Shown here: one piece after another, positions 37,806 through 48,215 of the stretch | Layout: each line of letters opens with the position of its first letter | How positions within the stretch are numbered: position 1 is the stretch's first letter | Assembly: GCF_900312745.1 (NCBI RefSeq) | Contig: NZ_OMPD01000014.1 | Coordinates: 806,001 to 870,000 of the forward strand | DNA: 64,000 bases | From: Aquimarina sp. AU58 | GTDB taxonomy: Bacteria > Bacteroidota > Bacteroidia > Flavobacteriales > Flavobacteriaceae | Direction of reading: 5' to 3' | Position numbers and translations under genes: made by a program | The notes under the pieces: generated by a model | Seen by the model: only the letters and a program-made list of their open reading frames with translations | What the model was told of the DNA's origin: nothing | Databases searched by the model: none

Positions 37806-40625
37806 ATGGCTGAAGCAGGAACAATGAGACTAAATAAAGTATTACGCGAATTCAATATCTCGCTAGATCGGGCTGTTGACTTTTTGAATTCAAAAGGTCA
37901 TGAGATAGATGCGCGTCCTACTACGAAAATTTCTTCGGAGATTTATCAGCTCTTGTTTGATGAATTTCAAACGGATAAGAGTAAAAAAGTAGCTTCAAAG
38001 GAAGTCGGAGAAGAAAAGAAGAAAGAGAAAGAAGCGTTGCGAGTGCAGATCGAAAATGAACAGGAAGAAAAGCGTAAGCGTGCAGAAGCTCGAGAAGTCG
38101 TAAAAGCCAAAGCTCAGTTAAGCGGACCTAAGCAAGTCGGTAAGATTGAATTAGAAGCTGCTAAACAAGAAGATAATACTGCAAAGCCCGAAGAAAAAGC
38201 AGTCGAAACTCCTAAGGTAGAAGAGGTAAAAGAAAAGGAAGAAGCAAAAAGCAAAGCTCCAGAAATAGTTTCAAATAGACCTCAGAAAAAAGGAATTAAA
38301 ATAACGCGACAAGCGCCAAAAGAAATAAAAGAAGAAAAACCTGTAAAGCCTGTAAAGCCTGTTGTGAGTAAAGATAAGCCTGAAACTCCAGCGCCAGAAG
38401 TGGAAGCTGAAGTTTCTGTAGAACCAGAAAAGGTTAAAACTCAGTATAAAAAATTAGATGGCCCTAATTTTACAGGTCAGAAAATTGACTTAACTCAGTT
38501 TAAAAAACCAGCGAAAAAGAAAGAAGATAAATCTGATAAGAAATCTTCGAATGCAGGTGATGCAGCAAAGAAACGCCGACGAAGAATTAGTAAAGAAGGA
38601 GGTGGTGCTCAAGGATCTGGCGGCGGTAGACCAGGAGGTCAGTCTGGTGGTGGTAACCGAGGTGGAAACAGAGGAAGAGGACCTGCAAAAGGTAAACGAC
38701 CTGCTATTGTAAAAGAAGAGCCAAGTGAAGAAGAAGTACAAAAACAAGTACGAGAAACTCTTGAAAAATTACAAGGAAAATCTAATAAGTCAAAAGCGGC
38801 TAAGTATCGTAGAGATAAGAGAGATCAGCACCGTCAGAAAGCAGAAGATGATGTAGCACAACAAGAACAAGAAAGTAAAGTGCTTAAGGTAACAGAATTT
38901 GTTACAGCTTCTGAGGTTGCTACAATGATGAATGTGCCAACCACCGATATTATTTCGGCTTGTATGTCATTAGGAATAATGGTGACAATGAATCAGCGTT
39001 TAGATGCGGAAACTCTTTCTATTGTAGCAGATGAATTTGGTTATGAGGTTAATTTTGTAACTGCAGATATCGAGGAGTCTATAGAAGAAATTGTAGATGC
39101 TCCCGAAGATTTAGAAGAAAGAGCACCAATTGTAACTGTAATGGGACATGTTGATCATGGTAAAACATCTCTACTTGATTATATTCGAGAAGAAAATGTA
39201 ATAGCTGGTGAGAGTGGTGGGATTACCCAGCACATTGGAGCCTATGGAGTACAGTTAGAAAATGGACAAAAAATAGCATTTTTAGATACACCTGGTCACG
39301 AAGCGTTTACCGCAATGCGTGCACGTGGTGCACAAGTAACAGATTTAGCTATTATTGTGATTGCGGCAGATGATGATGTGATGCCACAGACCAAAGAAGC
39401 GATTAGTCATGCTCAGGCAGCAGGAGTTCCTATTGTGTTTGCTATTAATAAGGTAGATAGGCAAGAAGCAAATCCTGAAAAGATAAAAGAAAAACTAGCT
39501 TCTATGAATTTATTAGTAGAAGATTGGGGAGGAAAAATCCAATCCCATGATATTTCTGCTAAAACTGGATTAGGAGTTAAAGAATTACTTGAAAAAGTAC
39601 TTCTTGAAGCTGAGATACTAGAGCTTAAAGCAAATCCAGATCGATTAGCGTCGGGTACAGTTGTCGAAGCATTTTTAGATAAAGGGCGTGGTTATGTATC
39701 TACTATTTTAGTACAAACAGGTACGCTTAAAATAGGAGATTATGTTCTTGCAGGTAAAAATAGCGGTAAGATTAAGGCGATGCAGGATGAACGAGGAAAT
39801 AGCGTAAAAGAAGCAGGACCTTCTACACCTGTTTCAATTCTTGGATTAGATGGTGCTCCACAAGCGGGGGATAAGTTTAGTGTGTTAGAAGATGAGCGAG
39901 AAGCTAAGGATATTGCTTCAAAACGAGCACAATTACATAGAGAGCAATCTGTACGTACACAACGACATATTACACTAGATGAGATCGGACGTCGAATAGC
40001 ATTAGGAGATTTTAAAGAACTTAATATTATTCTTAAAGGAGATGTTGATGGTTCTGTAGAGGCATTAACAGATTCGTTCCAGAAATTGTCTACAGAAGAA
40101 ATTCATGTAAATATCATTCATAAAGCAGTAGGAGCAATTACAGAAAGTGATGTGTTGCTGGCATCTGCATCTGATGCGATTATTATTGGATTTAATGTTA
40201 GACCGGCGGGTAATGCCAGACAGGTTGCAGATAAAGAAGAAATTGATATCAGAACATATTCGATTATCTACGATGCTATTAATGATCTTAAAGATGCAAT
40301 GGAAGGAATGCTTTCTCCGGTAATGAAAGAAGAAGTTACGGGAACTGCAGAAATTAGAGAAACATTTAAGATATCTAAAGTTGGTACAATTGCTGGATGT
40401 ATGGTTCTTACAGGTAAACTTTTCAGAAATTCTGGCGTACGCTTGATTCGAGAAGGTGTTGTAGTGTATACTGGTGAGTTTGCTTCTTTAAAAAGATTTA
40501 AAGATGATGTAAAAGAAGTAGCAAAAGGATATGACTGTGGTCTGCAAATTAAAAACTATAATGATATTAAAGAAGGTGATATAGTAGAGGCTTATCAAGA
40601 AGTAGCCGTAAAGAAGAAACTATAA
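37806..40625 (+). CDS. infB: Translation initiation factor IF-2
   Basis: A 939-residue GTPase that places initiator tRNA on the ribosome. The long N-terminal region (to about residue 360) is low-complexity: Lys/Glu/Pro-rich, then Gly/Arg-rich near residues 265-300. The IF2N motif is at about 360-430. The G domain has [14 protein letters not shown] (G1), DTPGHEAF (G3) and AINKVD (G4). Domains II to IV follow to the end ([15 protein letters not shown]). Normal for the phylum. Last gene of the operon, followed by a terminator. Confidence 0.98.
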   Translation: MAEAGTMRLNKVLREFNISLDRAVDFLNSKGHEIDARPTTKISSEIYQLLFDEFQTDKSKKVASKEVGEEKKKEKEALRVQIENEQEEKRKRAEAREVVKAKAQLSGPKQVGKIELEAAKQEDNTAKPEEKAVETPKVEEVKEKEEAKSKAPEIVSNRPQKKGIKITRQAPKEIKEEKPVKPVKPVVSKDKPETPAPEVEAEVSVEPEKVKTQYKKLDGPNFTGQKIDLTQFKKPAKKKEDKSDKKSSNAGDAAKKRRRRISKEGGGAQGSGGGRPGGQSGGGNRGGNRGRGPAKGKRPAIVKEEPSEEEVQKQVRETLEKLQGKSNKSKAAKYRRDKRDQHRQKAEDDVAQQEQESKVLKVTEFVTASEVATMMNVPTTDIISACMSLGIMVTMNQRLDAETLSIVADEFGYEVNFVTADIEESIEEIVDAPEDLEERAPIVTVMGHVDHGKTSLLDYIREENVIAGESGGITQHIGAYGVQLENGQKIAFLDTPGHEAFTAMRARGAQVTDLAIIVIAADDDVMPQTKEAISHAQAAGVPIVFAINKVDRQEANPEKIKEKLASMNLLVEDWGGKIQSHDISAKTGLGVKELLEKVLLEAEILELKANPDRLASGTVVEAFLDKGRGYVSTILVQTGTLKIGDYVLAGKNSGKIKAMQDERGNSVKEAGPSTPVSILGLDGAPQAGDKFSVLEDEREAKDIASKRAQLHREQSVRTQRHITLDEIGRRIALGDFKELNIILKGDVDGSVEALTDSFQKLSTEEIHVNIIHKAVGAITESDVLLASASDAIIIGFNVRPAGNARQVADKEEIDIRTYSIIYDAINDLKDAMEGMLSPVMKEEVTGTAEIRETFKISKVGTIAGCMVLTGKLFRNSGVRLIREGVVVYTGEFASLKRFKDDVKEVAKGYDCGLQIKNYNDIKEGDIVEAYQEVAVKKKL

Positions 40626-40650
40626 GATCTAGAATAATTTAGTAAATAAT

Positions 40651-40684
40651 AATAAAACCCGATGTGAAAACATCGGGTTTTATT
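40651..40684. terminator. Bidirectional terminator between infB and the SPOR gene
   Basis: Perfect 14-bp stem AATAAAACCCGATG/CATCGGGTTTTATT with a six-base loop, T-rich on both sides, between convergent genes. Confidence 0.88.
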
Positions 40685-40709
40685 ATTTATGAATAAGAAA
40701 GAAGAGTCT

Positions 40710-41174
40710 TTATTTTTTTTCTGGTCTAAATATGAATGCATTAGGGAATTTGGTGTGTACCTCTTTTAATGCTCTGTCAGCTTCAAGTCTTGTGCGATAG
40801 TTTCCCATCCATACTTTATAATTAGGTGTTTCCCATTGGATCGACGAGCTCCATTTCGGAAAAGCTTCTTTTGAAGCTCTTATTATTTCATTTGCCTTAT
40901 TTAAATTACCATAATATAGCTGAATCTTATAGCGGTCACTAAATTCTCCATCTTTTTCCATCTTAGATTTTATGTCAAGAAGCATTTTTATTCGTGGATC
41001 TTGATTGATAGTTACAGACGCTTCTGGTTGTGGTAATATATTTACAGGTACAAAATCAGGCTGATTTGGAGTTCCAGGAGTGATATTTGTGGTCTCCTGA
41101 GCGGTTAAAGTGCTGGTAATTATAAGGTAAAAACCAAACAGAAAAATATGGTTTGTGGTGTTTAACATTCTCAT
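40710..41174 (-). CDS. SPOR-domain protein
   Basis: A 154-residue exported protein with a signal peptide ending near TLTAQ (residue 26) and a C-terminal SPOR domain (about 80-152; DRYKIQLYYGNLNKANEII, YKVWMGNYRTRLEADRAL). SPOR domains bind peptidoglycan strands stripped of peptides, mostly at the division site. The ATG at 41168 is an equally good start. A TACCTTTG -7 box lies at 41199-41192. Confidence 0.87.
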   Translation of the reverse strand: MRMLNTTNHIFLFGFYLIITSTLTAQETTNITPGTPNQPDFVPVNILPQPEASVTINQDPRIKMLLDIKSKMEKDGEFSDRYKIQLYYGNLNKANEIIRASKEAFPKWSSSIQWETPNYKVWMGNYRTRLEADRALKEVHTKFPNAFIFRPEKK

Positions 41175-41191
41175 TACAAATTGATTTGATG

Positions 41192-41199
41192 CAAAGGTA
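41192..41199 (-). promoter_or_regulatory. -7 box of the SPOR gene
   Basis: TACCTTTG on the minus strand, 18 bases upstream of the start codon. Confidence 0.5.
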
Positions 41200-41297
41200 A
41201 AGTTTAATAACTCAAAATCATTAAAAAATATTATTTAGAATTGTTATAAATTAACAGTTAACGGTTCTCTAACATTTCCAAAATCGACTAATTATAG

Positions 41298-41305
41298 TAC
41301 TTTTG
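41298..41305 (+). promoter_or_regulatory. -7 box of the act-cox operon
   Basis: TACTTTTG, a match to TAnnTTTG, about 90 bases before actA; the -33 element is weak (TTTC). No further strong promoter is visible among the closely spaced genes up to coxA. Confidence 0.5.
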
Positions 41306-41396
41306 TCGTCGAATTAAAAGTGCCGGTTTTATATCTTTTTTAAGATATTAATGAAAAAACCATACCAAAATTAAGACGATAATTCTACTTGATAAT

Positions 41397-42710
41397 ATGA
41401 AACAGGTGAAACACCGAAATTCAGCCTCTAAAATCCTAATCCTAGGAACTGTTTTTTTATTTACTTTTTTTAACCCTGTCTTTGGGCAGGATGAAGCGGC
41501 TGTTGATAACGCTGCTGTAACTGAAGCTTCGTCTGGAGGAGATGTAGCTAAGGGAGAAGAGTTGTTTAAATCACTTTGTGCAGCTTGTCATAAGCGTTAT
41601 AAAAAAGCAGTTGGTCCTGCTCTTTTTGGAGTTGCTGATAAGTATGACAAAGCATGGTTATATTCATGGATAAAGAATAGTGCAGCTATGGTCGCTTCTG
41701 GTGATGCTCAAGCTGTTGCTATTTTTGAAGAGTATAATAAGACTGCAATGAATGCTTTTCCGCAGTTAACAGATGGTGATATTGATAATATTTTGGCTTA
41801 TGTAATGGAGCCTAAGGCTGATCCGCCACCACAAACTATAGGAAAGGAAACTGAGACTACAGGAGGAGGTGTTTCTTCTAATGTGATTTTAGCAATATTG
41901 GCATTAGTGTTTTTGATGCTGGTTGTGGTTTTATTCCTTGTTAATAAAACATTAAGAAGCTTTGCAGAGGCTAATAATGTAGAGTTGCCACAAGCAGAGG
42001 AAAGAACTCCAATCTGGAAAGCATTTATTCAAAACCAATTCTTGGTTATGGTTACTGCTATTTTCTTGTTGCTTGCGAGTGGTTACTTTGTATATGGATA
42101 CTTTATGCAGATAGGAGTTGATCAAGGATATCAACCTGTTCAACCCATACACTATTCTCATAAAATTCACGCGGGTGATAATAAGATAGAATGTAAATAT
42201 TGTCACTCTTCTGCAAGAGTTAGTAAAACATCGGGAATTCCTTCTCTTAATGTTTGTATGAACTGTCATAAGTCTATTAGTGAGGTAGCTGATGCTACTG
42301 CGACAGAAGAATACTCTAAAGAATTTTATGATGGTGAGATTCAAAAATTATACAAAGCAGTAGGTTGGGATACTGATACACAAGCATATACTGGTGACAC
42401 TAAGCCTGTAAAATGGGTTCGTATTCATAACCTTCCTGATTTTGCATACTTTAATCACTCTCAGCACGTAAGTGTTGCAGGAGTAGAATGCCAGACATGT
42501 CACGGTCCGGTAGAGGAAATGGAAATTATGTATCAGCATGCTCCGCTTACTATGGGGTGGTGTATTAATTGTCATAGAGAGACCAATGTAAAAGTTGCTG
42601 ATAATAAGTATTATGAGAAAATTCATAAAGAACTTTCTAAAAAATATGGTGTTGATCAATTGACAGCTGCTCAAATGGGTGGTCTGGAATGTGGTAAATG
42701 TCATTATTAA
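41397..42710 (+). CDS. actA: Alternative complex III subunit A, multihaem cytochrome c
   Basis: A 437-residue membrane-bound cytochrome with six CxxCH haem sites: CAACH at residue 61, then CKYCH (266), CMNCH, CQTCH, CINCH and CGKCH near the C terminus. A signal sequence precedes a class I cytochrome c domain (45-140); a membrane helix (about 160-185), a second helix (about 215-240) and the five-haem domain follow. In the well-studied complexes ActA carries five haems and takes electrons from quinol oxidation to the terminal oxidase; the extra N-terminal haem domain here looks like a fusion. First gene of the act-cox operon. Confidence 0.93.
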   Translation: MKQVKHRNSASKILILGTVFLFTFFNPVFGQDEAAVDNAAVTEASSGGDVAKGEELFKSLCAACHKRYKKAVGPALFGVADKYDKAWLYSWIKNSAAMVASGDAQAVAIFEEYNKTAMNAFPQLTDGDIDNILAYVMEPKADPPPQTIGKETETTGGGVSSNVILAILALVFLMLVVVLFLVNKTLRSFAEANNVELPQAEERTPIWKAFIQNQFLVMVTAIFLLLASGYFVYGYFMQIGVDQGYQPVQPIHYSHKIHAGDNKIECKYCHSSARVSKTSGIPSLNVCMNCHKSISEVADATATEEYSKEFYDGEIQKLYKAVGWDTDTQAYTGDTKPVKWVRIHNLPDFAYFNHSQHVSVAGVECQTCHGPVEEMEIMYQHAPLTMGWCINCHRETNVKVADNKYYEKIHKELSKKYGVDQLTAAQMGGLECGKCHY

Positions 42711-42769
42711 TAATAAAACAATTGTTTTTCGTAAACGGAAGAATAGTAAGAAGCTAATATCAATTATAT

Positions 42770-45700
42770 ATGTCATCAAACAAGAAATACTGGAAAAGTG
42801 TTGAAGAGCTAAACGAAAATAGCTCTATTGTTGAGGCGCTACAACAAAACGAATTCGTTAAGGAGATTCCTACGGATGAGTTTTTAGGTGATAAGTCATC
42901 ATTAGAAAATTCATCGACTTCTCGTCGTGATTTTCTTAAATATGTAGGTTTTAGTACAGCTGCTGCTTCATTAGCAGCATGTGAAGGCCCTGTTAAAAAA
43001 TCAATACCTTACGTAGTACAGCCAGATAGAATAGTGCCTGGAGTTGCTAACTATTATGCTACTACAATAGCAGATGGGTATGATTTTGCTAGTGTTTTAA
43101 TAAAAACCAGAGAAGGTCGACCTATTAAAGTAGAAAATAATAATCTAGCAACATCTAATGGTGATGCAAATGCTAGAGTTCACGCTTCAGTATTATCATT
43201 ATATGATAGTTCTCGTCTTCAAGGACCTAAAAAAGGGACAGAAGATATTAGTTGGGATGAGCTGGATAAAGAAATAGGCACCAAGTTAAATAGCCTTGGA
43301 GGTAAGCAAATTGTTTTATTAACTCAAACATATGCCAGTCCATCTACATCAAAATTGATTTCAGAATTTAGGGCAAAATATCAAAACGTTAAACACGTAG
43401 TATACGATGCTATTTCTAACAGTGAGGCTTTGGATGCATATCAAATGATGTATGGAGAAAGAGCTCTTGCAGATTATGATTTTTCTAAGGCAAATACAGT
43501 AGTAAGTATTGGTGCTGACTTTTTGGGAGATTGGCAAGGAGGAGGATATGATAGCGGTTATGCTAAAGGACGTATTCCGAAAAACGGAAAAATGTCTAAG
43601 CATACCCACTTTGAGGCAAATATGTCTTTAACTGGAGCTAATGCAGATAGAAGAATACAAGCTACTCCGTCACAACAAAAACAAGTGCTTGCTGCACTAT
43701 ACAAATATGTAACGGGATCTGGTTCTAAAGGAGCTTTAGATTCTAAACTGGATGCAGAAGTAGTTAAAGCTGCTAAGCAGATTCAAAAAGCGGGAAGCAA
43801 TGCTATAGTAGTTACAGGGATTCAGGATGTTGATGCACAATTAGTAGTTTTAGAAATTAATAAAGCAATACAGAGTAAAGCTTTTAATAAAAATACTCCG
43901 CGTACAATACGTCAAGGAGATGCTAAAGCAGTTGCTCAATTGGTAAAAGATATGAATGCAGGACGCGTTGGTGGTTTGCTAATTGCTGGTGTTAATCCGG
44001 TATATTCATTACCAAATGCAAATGAATTTAAAAGTGGTCTTGAAAAAGTAGATATATCTGTAGCATTTAGTATGCATAATGATGCTACGGCTGAGTTGTG
44101 TAACTATATTGCAACAACACCTCACTATTTAGAATCTTGGGGAGATGTTGAGTTAAAAAAAGGAAGCTACAGCTTAATACAACCAACTATTCGACCATTA
44201 TTTGATGCAAGACAGTTTCAAGAAACATTATTAAAATGGACAGGTAATTCATCTACCTACCTTGATTATATAAAAAGTGCATGGACGGGTATTCTTGGAG
44301 GTACTTCCTGGAATCAAGCTCTTCATGATGGGGTATTGGTAAAACCAACACTTCCAAAACAAGAATTAGTAGATGCACTTGAAGCACCAGAAGGAGATGT
44401 GGCTGATATAGAAGCTGCTCCAGTGCCAACTTCGGCAGGACCAGATGTTGGTGCTGCATCGAGAAGACTTTCTGTTTCGAAATCAAATGGAATAGAACTT
44501 ACATTATATACAAAAATAGCATTAGGAGATGGTCAACAGGCTAATAACCCTTGGCTACAAGAAATGCCTGATCCTATTACCAGAGCATCTTGGGATAATT
44601 ACTTAACAGTTTCTAGAGCAGATGCTGCCGAGCTAGGATTAGCCAACGAAAATGTTGCAAATGGAGCCTTAAATGGGAGCTATGCAAAAGTAATGGTAGG
44701 AGAAGCTGAAGTTATTGTTCCGGTAATTATTCAACCAGGACAAGCCAAAGGTTCTGTTGGATTGGCTTTAGGGTATGGTAAGTCTAAAGGGCTTAAAAAA
44801 GATATGATAGTAGGAATAAATGCCTACCCTTTATATCAAAACCTTAATGCAGTACAAAACGTTTCAATTACGGCTGCAGAAGGAGTGCATGAGTTTGCTT
44901 GTGTACAATTACATAATACATTAATGGGTCGTGGCGATATTGTAAAAGAAACGACTCTCGAAATATTCAATACAAAAGATAAGCACGATTGGAACGCAAT
45001 TCCTGAAGTGAGTAAAAATCATATAGAATATGAAGTTACTTCTCCAGAAGTTGATCTTTGGGATGAATTTGATCGTTCTGTAGGACATCATTTTAATCTT
45101 TCAATAGATTTAAATGCTTGTACAGGATGTGGTGCTTGTGTGATTGCATGTCATGCAGAGAATAATGTACCTGTTGTAGGTAAGTCAGAAATACGTAGAT
45201 CTCGTGATATGCACTGGTTACGTATTGATCGTTACTATTCTTCTCAAGATAGTTTTGAAGGAGATAACAATAAGAAAGATGCAATAGCAGGTTTAGGAAG
45301 TTCCTTATCAGAGTTTGGTGAGATGGAAAATCCATCAGATAATCCTCAGGTAGTATTCCAACCAGTAATGTGTCAGCACTGTAACCATGCTCCATGTGAG
45401 ACCGTGTGCCCTGTTGCTGCTACATCACATGGTAGACAAGGACAAAACCATATGGCATATAACCGTTGTGTGGGTACAAGATACTGTGCTAACAACTGTC
45501 CGTATAAAGTACGTAGGTTTAACTGGTTCTTGTATAACAACAATGATGAGTTTGATTATCACATGAATAATGATTTAGGTAGAATGGTACTTAATCCTGA
45601 TGTTACTGTACGTTCTAGAGGGGTTATGGAAAAATGTTCTATGTGTATTCAAATGACGCAAAAAACTATTTTGGATGCAAAACGAGATGGTAGAGAAGTT

Positions 45701-45895
45701 AAGGATGGAGAATTCCAAACAGCTTGTTCTGCAGCTTGTTCATCAGGTGCTATGGTATTTGGTGATGTCAATGATAAAGATAGTGAAGTAGCTAAACTTA
45801 AAGAGGATGATCGTATGTATCACTTACTAGAGCATGTTGGGACTAAGCCTAACGTTATGTATCATACCAAAGTAAGAAATACTACGGAAGCTTAA
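42770..45895 (+). CDS. actB: Alternative complex III subunit B, iron-sulfur protein
   Basis: A 1041-residue peripheral subunit facing the periplasm. The N terminus has a Tat-like signal (SRRDFLKYVGFSTAAASLAAC, R52 and R53) with a lipobox-like Cys. Residues about 70-750 are a molybdopterin-oxidoreductase-like domain, which in this complex binds no molybdenum. The C-terminal ferredoxin-like part (from C784) has four cysteine clusters: CTGCGACVIAC, CQHCNHAPCETVC, CVGTRYCANNC and CSMC...ACSAAC. These hold the Fe-S centres that pass electrons from quinol towards ActA. Confidence 0.94.
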   Translation: MSSNKKYWKSVEELNENSSIVEALQQNEFVKEIPTDEFLGDKSSLENSSTSRRDFLKYVGFSTAAASLAACEGPVKKSIPYVVQPDRIVPGVANYYATTIADGYDFASVLIKTREGRPIKVENNNLATSNGDANARVHASVLSLYDSSRLQGPKKGTEDISWDELDKEIGTKLNSLGGKQIVLLTQTYASPSTSKLISEFRAKYQNVKHVVYDAISNSEALDAYQMMYGERALADYDFSKANTVVSIGADFLGDWQGGGYDSGYAKGRIPKNGKMSKHTHFEANMSLTGANADRRIQATPSQQKQVLAALYKYVTGSGSKGALDSKLDAEVVKAAKQIQKAGSNAIVVTGIQDVDAQLVVLEINKAIQSKAFNKNTPRTIRQGDAKAVAQLVKDMNAGRVGGLLIAGVNPVYSLPNANEFKSGLEKVDISVAFSMHNDATAELCNYIATTPHYLESWGDVELKKGSYSLIQPTIRPLFDARQFQETLLKWTGNSSTYLDYIKSAWTGILGGTSWNQALHDGVLVKPTLPKQELVDALEAPEGDVADIEAAPVPTSAGPDVGAASRRLSVSKSNGIELTLYTKIALGDGQQANNPWLQEMPDPITRASWDNYLTVSRADAAELGLANENVANGALNGSYAKVMVGEAEVIVPVIIQPGQAKGSVGLALGYGKSKGLKKDMIVGINAYPLYQNLNAVQNVSITAAEGVHEFACVQLHNTLMGRGDIVKETTLEIFNTKDKHDWNAIPEVSKNHIEYEVTSPEVDLWDEFDRSVGHHFNLSIDLNACTGCGACVIACHAENNVPVVGKSEIRRSRDMHWLRIDRYYSSQDSFEGDNNKKDAIAGLGSSLSEFGEMENPSDNPQVVFQPVMCQHCNHAPCETVCPVAATSHGRQGQNHMAYNRCVGTRYCANNCPYKVRRFNWFLYNNNDEFDYHMNNDLGRMVLNPDVTVRSRGVMEKCSMCIQMTQKTILDAKRDGREVKDGEFQTACSAACSSGAMVFGDVNDKDSEVAKLKEDDRMYHLLEHVGTKPNVMYHTKVRNTTEA

Positions 45896-45932
45896 TTAAC
45901 TAATTAAAGAATCAATTCAATTATAAAGGATT

Positions 45933-47666
45933 ATGTCTCATTACGAAGCACCTATAAGAAAACCTTTAGTAACCGGTGATAAAACATACCATGATGTAAC
46001 TTTGGATGTAGCAGCGGCGGTAGAAGGAAAAGCAAATAAATCTTGGTGGATTGTCTTTTCTATTTCACTTATTGCTTTCCTTTGGGGGATAGGGTGTATT
46101 ATTTACACAATATCTACAGGGATAGGAACCTGGGGATTAAACAAAACAGTAGGATGGGCTTGGGATATCACCAACTTTGTTTGGTGGGTAGGTATCGGTC
46201 ACGCCGGAACCTTGATTTCAGCAGTACTACTGTTATTTCGTCAGAAATGGAGAATGGCAATTAACCGTTCTGCAGAAGCGATGACGATTTTTGCCGTTAT
46301 TCAAGCAGGATTATTCCCGATTATTCACATGGGACGTCCTTGGTTGGCATATTGGGTATTACCAATACCAAACCAGTTTGGATCACTATGGGTAAATTTT
46401 AACTCACCATTACTATGGGATGTATTTGCAATCTCTACGTACCTTTCTGTATCACTGGTATTCTGGTGGACTGGATTGCTACCAGATTTTGCAATGATTA
46501 GAGACCGAGCGATAACTCCATTTACAAAAAAAATATATGGCCTTCTATCTTTTGGATGGAGTGGAAGAGCAAAAGACTGGCAACGTTTTGAAGAAGTATC
46601 TTTAGTACTTGCAGGTTTAGCTACACCATTAGTACTTTCTGTACATACCATTGTATCATTTGATTTTGCTACCTCGGTAATCCCGGGATGGCATACCACG
46701 ATATTTCCACCATATTTTGTGGCTGGAGCCGTTTTCTCTGGATTCGCTATGGTGAATACGCTGCTTATTATAATGAGAAAAGTATCAAACCTAGAAAACT
46801 ATATCACCATTTTACATATAGAATTGATGAATATTGTTATCATGATTACTGGTTCTATTGTTGGTGTTGCCTATATAACAGAGCTATTTGTAGCCTGGTA
46901 TTCTGGAGTTGAATACGAACAATATGCGTTCCTTAACAGAGCAACAGGGCCATATTGGTGGGCATATTGGGCGATGATGACATGTAACGTGTTCTCACCT
47001 CAGTTTATGTGGTTCCCAAAATTAAGAAGAAGTATAATGTTCTCTTTCTTTATCTCTATTGTAGTAAACATAGGGATGTGGTTTGAACGTTTTGTGATCA
47101 TTGTAACATCACTTCATAGAGATTATTTACCATCATCATGGACAATGTTCTCTCCTACCTTTGTAGATATAGGAATATTTATAGGAACAATTGGATTCTT
47201 CTTTGTCTTATTCTTATTATACTCTCGTACGTTCCCTGTAATAGCACAGGCAGAAGTGAAATCAATTCTGAAATCTTCTGGAGAAAAATATAAAAAACTA
47301 AGAGAAGCCGGAAAAGATCACAGAGATGAGTTACCTAAAGGTAAAGCAGAAGTGGTGAAAGAAAAATCCGCAAAGAAAAAGACCAAAACCAAAGTAGAAG
47401 CAAGTGAAGAAGATATCAATAGTCTATTGGGGAACCTGGGGACATTTGATCCGTCAACACAAACTGCTGATGATCTTAAAAAAGTTAACGGTATCGGGCC
47501 AGTAATGGAAAAGAAACTTAATGAGATCGGAATATTTACTTTTGACCAAGTAAGTAAAATGACTGAAACTGAATACGATTTATTAGATAATATCACTGGA
47601 TCTTTCCCTGGTAGAGCACAACGCGATGATTGGGCTGGTCAGGCAGAAAAACTTAAAAATAACTAG
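45933..47666 (+). CDS. actC: Alternative complex III subunit C (NrfD/PsrC type) with helix-hairpin-helix tail
   Basis: A 577-residue integral membrane subunit with about ten helices (residues 35-440) of the NrfD/PsrC family, the quinol-binding anchor that works with ActB. After the last helix comes a Lys-rich linker (about 445-480), then a small domain from residue 513 (DDLKKVNGIGPVMEKKLNEI) typical of helix-hairpin-helix modules, ending in GRAQRDDWAGQAEKL. Such a tail is known on some NADH dehydrogenase and L21 proteins, but its use on a quinol-oxidising membrane subunit is obscure. ActD starts 4 bases after the stop. Confidence 0.92.
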   Translation: MSHYEAPIRKPLVTGDKTYHDVTLDVAAAVEGKANKSWWIVFSISLIAFLWGIGCIIYTISTGIGTWGLNKTVGWAWDITNFVWWVGIGHAGTLISAVLLLFRQKWRMAINRSAEAMTIFAVIQAGLFPIIHMGRPWLAYWVLPIPNQFGSLWVNFNSPLLWDVFAISTYLSVSLVFWWTGLLPDFAMIRDRAITPFTKKIYGLLSFGWSGRAKDWQRFEEVSLVLAGLATPLVLSVHTIVSFDFATSVIPGWHTTIFPPYFVAGAVFSGFAMVNTLLIIMRKVSNLENYITILHIELMNIVIMITGSIVGVAYITELFVAWYSGVEYEQYAFLNRATGPYWWAYWAMMTCNVFSPQFMWFPKLRRSIMFSFFISIVVNIGMWFERFVIIVTSLHRDYLPSSWTMFSPTFVDIGIFIGTIGFFFVLFLLYSRTFPVIAQAEVKSILKSSGEKYKKLREAGKDHRDELPKGKAEVVKEKSAKKKTKTKVEASEEDINSLLGNLGTFDPSTQTADDLKKVNGIGPVMEKKLNEIGIFTFDQVSKMTETEYDLLDNITGSFPGRAQRDDWAGQAEKLKNN

Positions 47667-47670
47667 AAGT

Positions 47671-48210
47671 ATGGCATCAAAAGTTATACATGCATTATAT
47701 ATAGACGACGATATCCTGATGGATGCTGTCAAGAAAGTTCGTGCAGAGCATTATCATATCGAAGAGGTATATACTCCTTTTCCAGTTCATGGACTAGATA
47801 AAGCGATGGGGTTACCTCATACACGATTAGCAATTACATCCTTTATGTATGGTTGTGTTGGACTAACAGTTGCAATTTTGATGATGAATTATATCATGAT
47901 CGAAGATTGGCCTCAAGATATTGGGGGTAAGCCTAGCTTTAGCTATATCGAAAATATGCCAGCATTTGTTCCGATTATGTTTGAGCTTACCGTGTTCTTT
48001 GCAGCCCATTTAATGGTGATTACTTTTTATATGAGAAGTAAATTATGGCCATTTAAAAAAGCCGAAAATCCTGATGTAAGAACTACAGATGATCATTTCT
48101 TAATGGAAGTAGATGCAGGAAATCACGATGTTGATCAACTTGCTAGCTTTTTGGGTGATACCGGAGCAGTAGAAATTAAAGTAATAGATAAGGAAGAAGA
48201 TAACCATTAG
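47671..48210 (+). CDS. actD: Alternative complex III subunit D (DUF3341)
   Basis: A 179-residue membrane subunit with two helices (about 50-75 and 95-120) around a short loop. The start ATG at 47671 is chosen, because it begins the typical MASKVIHALYIDDD; the longer frame overlaps actC. DUF3341 features include the N-terminal segment HIEEVYTPFPVHGLDKAMGL. Acidic C terminus. Structural part of the quinol:cytochrome oxidoreductase. Confidence 0.93.
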   Translation: MASKVIHALYIDDDILMDAVKKVRAEHYHIEEVYTPFPVHGLDKAMGLPHTRLAITSFMYGCVGLTVAILMMNYIMIEDWPQDIGGKPSFSYIENMPAFVPIMFELTVFFAAHLMVITFYMRSKLWPFKKAENPDVRTTDDHFLMEVDAGNHDVDQLASFLGDTGAVEIKVIDKEEDNH

Positions 48211-48215
48211 TAATA

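Noticed and set aside
42770..45895. ActB as a true molybdenum enzyme
   Set aside because: Its place in the act operon and its fused Fe-S domain identify it as the cofactor-free homologue in alternative complex III.
47626..47670. actD start overlapping actC
   Set aside because: The ATG at 47671, four bases after actC, matches the family N terminus.
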